DNA of 11,100 nt from Trebonia sp030042015. GTDB taxonomy: Bacteria > Actinomycetota > Actinomycetes > Streptosporangiales > Streptosporangiaceae. Position 1 is the first letter of the stretch, and every line of letters starts with the position of its first letter. Shown here piece after piece: positions 1 to 5,599 of the stretch. The position numbers and the translations under genes are program-made. The stretch spans positions 1 through 11,100 of the forward strand of contig NZ_JASIAL010000026.1 in assembly GCF_030042015.1 (NCBI RefSeq), in the 5' to 3' direction. Below the pieces are notes generated by a model. That model saw only the letters and a list, made by a program, of their open reading frames with translations. It was not told the DNA's origin and searched no databases.

Positions 1-1280
<1,280 letters not shown>

Positions 1281-1287
1281 CGCGCCA

Positions 1288-1295
1288 CCTCCTCC
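1288..1295 (-). promoter_or_regulatory. Strong Shine-Dalgarno for uvrB
   Basis: The minus strand reads GGAGGAGG, ending 7 nt before the GTG at 1280. It fixes the start of uvrB despite an open frame further upstream. Confidence 0.8.
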
Positions 1296-1317
1296 CGGCC
1301 ATTCCTGGCCGCTCCCG

Positions 1318-1341
1318 GCCGCCGTGCTCCCCCGCGGCGGC
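1318..1341 (-). other. Hairpin in the predicted uvrB 5' leader
   Basis: GCCGCC (1318-1323) and GGCGGC (1336-1341) can pair around a 12-nt loop. It lies just downstream of the predicted uvrB transcription start near 1345, so it would be the first structure in the mRNA. Six G:C pairs are stable, but such stems arise by chance in DNA this GC-rich. Confidence 0.35.
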
Positions 1342-1351
1342 TCACGATCCA

Positions 1352-1374
1352 ACACTACGGCGGGGGTCTGACAT
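1352..1374 (-). promoter_or_regulatory. Candidate RecA-NDp/PafBC-type DNA-damage promoter of uvrB
   Basis: The minus strand reads ATGTCAGAC, exactly 8 nt, then TAGTGT. The LexA-independent damage promoter described for actinobacteria (RecA-NDp, bound with PafBC) is TTGTCRGTG-N8-TANNNT. The match covers the TGTCAG core, the 8-nt spacing and the TANNNT -10 box; mismatches are at positions 1, 8 and 9. The start of transcription would be near 1345, giving a leader of about 65 nt. Being upstream of a repair gene makes the match more credible. Inference from sequence only. Confidence 0.55.
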
Positions 1375-1547
1375 TCCGGCCGGGCGGTTGCGATCCTGCG
1401 GGGCTGCGAGCCCGTACCGTCCCGGGAGAGCGGGGGGCCGCGCCGCGCCCGCAGCGACCGGGGTCGGGTCTCGAGCTCGCCCCGTTCCGGCCGGATATCT
1501 CACATACTGGGACGATTTTGCCAACTTGGGACCCGGGACGCAGCGTC

Positions 1548-1574
1548 TGTGCCCAGCTTTGTCCCGTTTTGTCC
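1548..1574 (+). repeat. Three phased 7-bp direct repeats (10-bp period)
   Basis: TGTGCCC (1548-1554), TTTGTCC (1558-1564) and TTTGTCC (1568-1574) start exactly 10 bp apart, one helical turn. The first copy matches the other two at 5 of 7 positions. They lie just upstream of a candidate -10 box at 1590-1595, the position expected for an activator binding on one face of the helix. No specific regulator is recognised. Confidence 0.45.
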
Positions 1575-1589
1575 ATGCAGCTCGGGTCC

Positions 1590-1595
1590 TAAGAT
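1590..1595 (+). promoter_or_regulatory. Candidate -10 box for the repeat lipoprotein gene
   Basis: TAAGAT fits the actinobacterial TANNNT pattern. Upstream, TTGTCC ends 15 nt away, shorter than ideal, so the -35 is poor and the promoter may depend on an activator at the phased repeats. Transcription would begin near 1602, leaving a leader of roughly 95 nt before the start codon at 1698. Confidence 0.35.
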
Positions 1596-1697
1596 GTTCC
1601 GGCCACGCGAAGGGCGTCCGGCATGGAGCGCGCTTAACCATCCGGGCCCGGGGTTCGTCATAGAAGGGTGAAGCGTTCCCGAGGAAAAGAGAATCCG

Positions 1698-3005
1698 ATG
1701 AGACAACTGAGAACCGGCGGTTGCGTGATCGCGCTGCTGGGGCTCCTCGGCTTGGCGACCGCTTGCGCCTCGGCGCCCGTTTCCCCGGCGGGCAGCGGAG
1801 CGCGGGAGACCGCGATCACGACCAGCGCGGCGCCGTCGGGGGCGGTAGCCGGGCACTCGCAGACAGGCGCGGCGGAATCGGCGGCGAGCGCGGCGGCGGC
1901 CAAGGCGGTGGCAGAGAAAGAAGCGGCGGCCAAAGAGCACGGAGCCGTTGCCACGGCCAAGGCCGGCGCCGCCGTCAAGCGCGCCGACTTGTTTAACGGC
2001 GTTTCCTGCGCTGGCGCGCAGTGTGTCGCCGTCGGCGCGTGGTACTACGGCATCACCCGTGAGCACACGCTGGTCGAGCAGTGGACGGGCAAGGCGTGGA
2101 TCCTGGAGCCGTCGCCTGACGGGCCGAAATACAGCAGTCTCGCAGCCGTGTCCTGCGCTCCGGCCAGCTCGGCCACTTCGGCCGGCTGCCTGGCCCTTGG
2201 CGCCCCGATCCTCGCCGGGTACGGCAGCCACTGGCGGGTCATCGCCTCGCCCAGTGACGCCGCCGACTTGGACGCGGTCTCGTGCGCGAGCGCGGACGCG
2301 TGCATGGCGGTAGGGACGGGAAGCGGGACGGCGCTCGTGTTCGCCACCTGGAACGGCAAGACCTGGCATGCCGGGACGATGCACGCCCCGCCGCCGCAAG
2401 CACAGCAGGCCGACATCGCCGCGGTGTCGTGCGCCGCGGCGGACGACTGCGTGGCGGTCGGCAACTACGCCTACGGGCTCACCGCCCAGCCCAGCCCCGC
2501 CTACCGGGACAAGACGCTCGCCGAGCGATGGAACGGCCGCTCCTGGAGCCTGCTGCCTGGCACCGTGGACGTGAGCCACAACGACGAGTTCACCGCCGTG
2601 TCCTGCCCGGCCGCGGACGACTGCACCGCTGTGGGCGACAACCAGGGGCAGTATCCGCTGGCCGAGCGCTGGAACGGCAAGACCTGGCGGGTCGAGCCGA
2701 TGCCCACGGTGAGCAGCATCGGCTACCTCGAGCTGGCCGGCGTGTCCTGCCCGGCTGCGGGCTTCTGCGTCGCGGCCGGCACCTACCAGGACACCCCGGT
2801 GGCGGAGACCTGGGACGGGAAGACGTGGCGGCTAACCCAGCTGCCTGAGCCGCCGGGCGGCGACCTCTACACGCAGGTCAGCGCGGTCTCCTGCGCAAGC
2901 TCGCAGTCGTGCGTGGCGGTGGGCGACACCGTGCCCGCGAACACCTTCGCCGAGGTGTACGCACACGGCAAGTGGCGGCTTTCGGCCACGCGGAACCCGA
3001 CCTGA
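1698..3005 (+). CDS. Secreted repeat lipoprotein, predicted seven-bladed beta-propeller
   Basis: Function is unknown. The 435-residue product starts MRQLRTGGCV, followed by a hydrophobic stretch (residues 9-20) and a lipobox-like LATAC, so Cys23 is the probable lipidated residue and the protein is anchored outside the membrane. Residues 24-95 are an Ala-rich linker; 59-95 contains an EAAAK-like helical segment. Residues 97-435 hold seven repeats of about 43-60 residues, each with a VSC-x(4-10)-C-x-A-x-G core; most also have an E-x-W-N-G-K-x-W core. The Cys pairs are 104/109, 153/164, 196/202, 245/251, 303/309, 351/357 and 399/405, suggesting one disulfide per blade. The second repeat lacks the WNGK part. 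The ATG at 1698 is preferred over the in-frame GTG at 1668 because GAGGAAAAG lies well placed before it, while the purines before 1668 abut the codon. A hairpin terminator follows directly. The lipobox has Ala rather than Leu at -3, a small deviation. Confidence 0.85.
   Translation: MRQLRTGGCVIALLGLLGLATACASAPVSPAGSGARETAITTSAAPSGAVAGHSQTGAAESAASAAAAKAVAEKEAAAKEHGAVATAKAGAAVKRADLFNGVSCAGAQCVAVGAWYYGITREHTLVEQWTGKAWILEPSPDGPKYSSLAAVSCAPASSATSAGCLALGAPILAGYGSHWRVIASPSDAADLDAVSCASADACMAVGTGSGTALVFATWNGKTWHAGTMHAPPPQAQQADIAAVSCAAADDCVAVGNYAYGLTAQPSPAYRDKTLAERWNGRSWSLLPGTVDVSHNDEFTAVSCPAADDCTAVGDNQGQYPLAERWNGKTWRVEPMPTVSSIGYLELAGVSCPAAGFCVAAGTYQDTPVAETWDGKTWRLTQLPEPPGGDLYTQVSAVSCASSQSCVAVGDTVPANTFAEVYAHGKWRLSATRNPT
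1986..3002 (+). repeat. Seven tandem coding repeats, VSC...C.AVG...W.GK.W type
   Basis: Repeat boundaries in the lipoprotein are roughly residues 97-146, 147-190, 191-237, 238-297, 298-344, 345-392 and 393-435. Conserved points are VSC at the start of each, a second Cys, usually 5-6 residues later, A-x-G, and a Trp-rich WNGKTW segment (Trp pairs 129/134, 218/223, 278/283, 325/330, 372/377). Repeat 2 is degenerate with an 11-residue Cys spacing, and repeat 7 keeps only GKW (424-426). Seven units of this size suit a closed propeller; that fold is inference. Confidence 0.75.
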
Positions 3006-3009
3006 GGCG

Positions 3010-3048
3010 CTGCCCGGCCGCCGCGCTAGGGTAGCCGCGGCCGGGCAG
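3010..3048 (+). terminator. Hairpin terminator after the lipoprotein gene
   Basis: CTGCCCGGCCGC (3010-3021) pairs perfectly with GCGGCCGGGCAG (3037-3048). The apex can add GCTA (3025-3028) with TAGC (3032-3035). It begins 4 nt after the stop codon. There is no T-run, as is usual in high-GC actinobacteria. Confidence 0.7.
3027..3032 (+). promoter_or_regulatory. Candidate -10 box for coaE inside the terminator loop
   Basis: TAGGGT fits the TANNNT -10 pattern and would start transcription near 3039, about 33 nt before the coaE ATG. No good -35 is visible 16-19 nt upstream, so this is tentative. If real, the terminator loop of one gene carries the promoter of the next. Confidence 0.35.
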
Positions 3049-3071
3049 GCCGGCCCGGCGGAGGGAGAATC

Positions 3072-3689
3072 ATGCTGCGGGTCGGGCTGACCGGCGGGAT
3101 CGGGGCCGGGAAGAGCGAGGTGTCCCGGCGGTTCGCCGCGCTCGGCGCGGTCGTCATCGACGCGGACACGGCCGCGCGGGAGGTGGTCGAGCCCGGCACA
3201 CCCGGGCTCGACCGGATCGCGGCGGCTTTCGGGCCGAAGGTGCTGCGGCCCGACGGTTCGCTGGACCGGGCGCGGCTGGCGGCGATCGTGTTCGCGGACG
3301 GCGCTGCGCGGGCTCGGCTGAACGCCATCGTCCACCCGCTCGTGCACGAGCGGATGCGGGCCGCCGAGGCGGCCGCCGTCCGGGCGGGCGGCGACGGCCT
3401 GGTGGTCGTGCACGACGTCCCGCTGCTCGCCGAGGGCGGCGAGCAGCGGGCGGCCGGGTTCGACCTGGTCATCGTCGTGGACGCGCCGCCGGACGTGCAG
3501 GCCGAGCGGCTCGCGGGACAGCGCATGATGACGCAGGAGCAGGCACTGGCGCGAATGGCGGCCCAGGCGAGCCGGGAGGCGCGCCTGGCCGTTGCCGACA
3601 TCGTCATCGACAACTCGGGTACGCTCGCCGACCTGGACCGGCGGGTGGCCGAGGTCTGGGCGGACCTGCGGGCCCGTGCTGACGGCTGA
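3072..3689 (+). CDS. coaE: Dephospho-CoA kinase
   Basis: CoaE phosphorylates the 3'-hydroxyl of the ribose in dephospho-CoA with ATP, the last step of coenzyme A synthesis, in the cytosol. The 205-residue protein opens LTGGIGAGKS, the P-loop (residues 6-15), followed by the VIDADTAAREVV segment (28-39) that contacts the acceptor, the NAIVHPLV motif (84-91), DVPLLAE (115-121) and the C-terminal VADIVIDNSGT (174-184) seen across the family. The length is that of a plain single-domain CoaE; it lacks the GrpB-like UPF0157 extension found fused in mycobacteria and some other actinobacteria. GGAGGGAG ends 4 nt before the ATG, supporting this start. It runs on the plus strand, convergent with rpsA, whereas in M. 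tuberculosis it follows rpsA on the same strand. Confidence 0.97.
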   Translation: MLRVGLTGGIGAGKSEVSRRFAALGAVVIDADTAAREVVEPGTPGLDRIAAAFGPKVLRPDGSLDRARLAAIVFADGAARARLNAIVHPLVHERMRAAEAAAVRAGGDGLVVVHDVPLLAEGGEQRAAGFDLVIVVDAPPDVQAERLAGQRMMTQEQALARMAAQASREARLAVADIVIDNSGTLADLDRRVAEVWADLRARADG

Positions 3690-3734
3690 TCCCCGGCGCT
3701 GATAACAGCAAGAAAGATCCGGGCCGGGAGAACG

Positions 3735-3772
3735 CCGTGCCGCCGTACCCGGGGTCGGGTACGGCGGCACGG
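3735..3772. terminator. Bidirectional terminator between coaE and rpsA
   Basis: CCGTGCCGCCGTACCC (3735-3750) and GGGTACGGCGGCACGG (3757-3772) form a perfect 16-bp stem with a 6-nt loop. It lies 45 nt past the coaE stop and 18 nt past the rpsA stop. On the minus strand a pyrimidine-rich stretch follows (ATCTTTCTT in the reverse complement of about 3710-3720); on the plus strand the following sequence is only mildly T-rich. Confidence 0.85.
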
Positions 3773-3790
3773 GCGCCGCTGTTCGTTCGG

Positions 3791-5341
3791 TTAGCTCTGG
3801 CCGGACAGCTTGTCGCGCAGGGCTGCCAGGGCCTCGTCCGAGGCGAGGGTGCCGCCGGGAGCGCTCGGCTCCGCGGCGGGACGAGCGCCGCGCGGGGCAC
3901 GGCCGGAGGGCTGGCCCGGCGTCCCGGCCCCTGACGGCCCTGGTGTCCCTGACGGCTGGGCGGCCGCCTCCTCGCCGGCTTCGGCCTCCCCGCCTTCTTC
4001 CTCGGCCTTGGCGCGGGACTCCTCCACCTGCCGGCGGTGCGCCTCGAAGCGGGCGCGGGCCTCGGCGTACTGCCGCTCCCACTCCTCACGCTGCGCGTCG
4101 TAGCCGGGCAGCCATTCCCCGGTCTCCGGGTCGAAACCCTCGGGGTACTCGTAGTTGCCCTGCTCGTCGTAGGTGGCGGGCATGCCGTACAGCGTCGGGT
4201 CGAAGTCGTCGCCGACCGCCTCGCCGATCGTGCCCTCGTTGGCCTGCTTGAGCGACAGCGAGATCCGCCGCCGGTCCAGGTCGATGTCGATGATCTTGAC
4301 GAAGATCTCCTCGCCCACCTGGACGACCTGCTCGGGGATCTCCACGTGGCGGTCGGCCAGCTCGGAGATGTGCACCAGGCCCTCGATGCCCTCCTCCACC
4401 CGGACGAACGCGCCGAACGGCACCAGCTTGGTCACCCGGCCGGGCACGACCTGCCCGATCTGGTGGGTGCGCGCGAACTGCTGCCACGGGTCTTCCTGGG
4501 TGGACTTCAGCGACAGCGAGACGCGCTCGCGGTCCATGTCCACGTCAAGGACCTCGACCGTGACTTCCTGGCCGACCTCGACGACCTCGCCCGGGTGGTC
4601 GATGTGCTTCCAGGACAGCTCCGACACGTGCACCAGGCCGTCCACCCCGCCGAGGTCGACGAACGCGCCGAAGTTGACGATGGACGAGACCACGCCCTTG
4701 CGGATCTGGCCCTTGCGCAGCGTGTTGAGGAAGGTGTGCCGGACCTCGGACTGGGTCTGCTCCAGCCAGGCCCGCCGGGACAGCACCACGTTGTTCCGGT
4801 TCTTGTCCAGCTCGATGATCTTGGCCTCGATCTCGCGGCCCACGTACGGCTGGAGGTCACGGACCCGGCGCATCTCCACCAGCGAGGCCGGCAGGAAGCC
4901 GCGCAGCCCGATGTCCAGGATCAGGCCCCCCTTGACGACCTCGATGACCGTGCCGGTCACGACGCCGTCCTCTTCCTTGATCCGCTCGATCGTGCCCCAC
5001 GCGCGCTCGTACTGTGCCCGCTTCTTGGACAGGATGAGGCGGCCTTCCTTGTCCTCCTTCTGCAGGACAAGCGCCTCGATCTGCTCGCCGGTCTTGACGA
5101 CCTCGTGCGGGTCGACGTCGTGCTTGATCGATAGTTCGCGGGACGGGATGACGCCCTCGGTCTTGTAGCCGATATCGAGCAAAACCTCGTCTCGGTCGAC
5201 CTTGACGACGGTGCCCTCAACGATGTCACCGTCGTTGAAGTATTTGATGGTTTGGTCGATCGCGGCGAGGAATGCCTCCTCAGACCCGATGTCGTTGACC
5301 GCTACCTTGGGGGTCGAGGTGGCTTGCGTGCTGCTCGTCAT
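3791..5341 (-). CDS. rpsA: 30S ribosomal protein S1
   Basis: S1 helps recruit and unfold mRNA on the 30S subunit and takes part in trans-translation. The 516-residue protein has four S1 OB-fold domains at about residues 38-106, 124-190, 211-279 and 296-365, the four-domain form usual in actinobacteria rather than the six-domain E. coli form. Domains 3 and 4 carry the canonical FGAFV...GLVH.SEL RNA-binding surface (224-242 and 309-327). After residue 366 comes a 150-residue extension: an aromatic/acidic part (about 378-425) with Tyr, Trp and Glu, a charged helix (about 418-460), a Pro/Gly/Ser/Ala linker, and a terminal segment SDEALAALRDKLSG (501-514). Actinobacterial S1 proteins are usually around 480-510 residues. 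The ATG at 5341 has only a weak GGAG 11 nt upstream. A separate promoter and long leader precede it. Confidence 0.97.
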   Translation of the reverse strand: MTSSTQATSTPKVAVNDIGSEEAFLAAIDQTIKYFNDGDIVEGTVVKVDRDEVLLDIGYKTEGVIPSRELSIKHDVDPHEVVKTGEQIEALVLQKEDKEGRLILSKKRAQYERAWGTIERIKEEDGVVTGTVIEVVKGGLILDIGLRGFLPASLVEMRRVRDLQPYVGREIEAKIIELDKNRNNVVLSRRAWLEQTQSEVRHTFLNTLRKGQIRKGVVSSIVNFGAFVDLGGVDGLVHVSELSWKHIDHPGEVVEVGQEVTVEVLDVDMDRERVSLSLKSTQEDPWQQFARTHQIGQVVPGRVTKLVPFGAFVRVEEGIEGLVHISELADRHVEIPEQVVQVGEEIFVKIIDIDLDRRRISLSLKQANEGTIGEAVGDDFDPTLYGMPATYDEQGNYEYPEGFDPETGEWLPGYDAQREEWERQYAEARARFEAHRRQVEESRAKAEEEGGEAEAGEEAAAQPSGTPGPSGAGTPGQPSGRAPRGARPAAEPSAPGGTLASDEALAALRDKLSGQS

Positions 5342-5420
5342 GTGTGGGTTGGCTCCGGATACGGACAGGATCAGGGATGGTGGTGCGCCGGGAACTTATG
5401 CAGTGAACGCGCGGGACCTG

Positions 5421-5439
5421 CGTGGCCGGGTCGGCCACG
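5421..5439 (-). promoter_or_regulatory. Hairpin in the rpsA 5' leader
   Basis: CGTGGCCG (5421-5428) pairs with CGGCCACG (5432-5439) around a 3-nt loop. It lies inside the predicted rpsA leader, about 80 nt before the start codon. S1 autoregulates through its leader in enterobacteria; whether it does so here is not known. Confidence 0.4.
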
Positions 5440-5470
5440 ACACGCCCGGCGGCCGGCAATGCAGCCAGCC

Positions 5471-5482
5471 GACCCGCGGGTC
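5471..5482. promoter_or_regulatory. Perfect 12-bp palindrome in the rpsA leader
   Basis: GACCCGCGGGTC is its own reverse complement. It sits about 45 nt downstream of the predicted rpsA start of transcription, so it could be a protein-binding site or a transcript-level dimerising element. No known regulator motif is recognised. Confidence 0.35.
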
Positions 5483-5524
5483 AGGTGACTGCGATGGACC
5501 GCACGAGGACACAGCGCAGCGTTC

Positions 5525-5553
5525 AGAATATGAAGTAATGGCTGGCGGGTCAA
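5525..5553 (-). promoter_or_regulatory. Housekeeping-type promoter of rpsA
   Basis: On the minus strand TTGACC (5553-5548) and TATTCT (5530-5525) are separated by exactly 17 nt. Both boxes are close to the sigma-70/HrdB consensus, making this the best-looking promoter in the window. Transcription would begin near 5518, giving a leader of about 177 nt. A strong promoter suits a ribosomal protein gene and shows that rpsA need not depend on read-through from polA. Confidence 0.75.
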
Positions 5554-5599
5554 TTGAGCTGGGCTACAGCTAGGTCTCAGGTTTGTGAACCGGGGCCGT

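Noticed and set aside
1668..1697. Upstream in-frame GTG start for the lipoprotein
   Set aside because: It would add ten charged residues before the export signal and its purine tract touches the codon; ATG at 1698 is better placed.
1500..2579. Minus-strand 359-residue open frame
   Set aside because: Antisense to the repeat lipoprotein, which has signal peptide, repeats and ribosome-binding site on the plus strand.
2832..4082. Minus-strand 416-residue open frame
   Set aside because: Crosses the stops of coaE and rpsA and their terminator; composition is Arg/Pro/Gly noise.
4037..5134. Plus-strand open frame opposite rpsA
   Set aside because: Antisense shadow of the four S1 domains; its apparent repeats simply mirror them.
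5557..5571. AGCTG/CAGCT hairpin as the polA terminator
   Set aside because: Only five base pairs and no T-run; the end of the polA transcript is unresolved.
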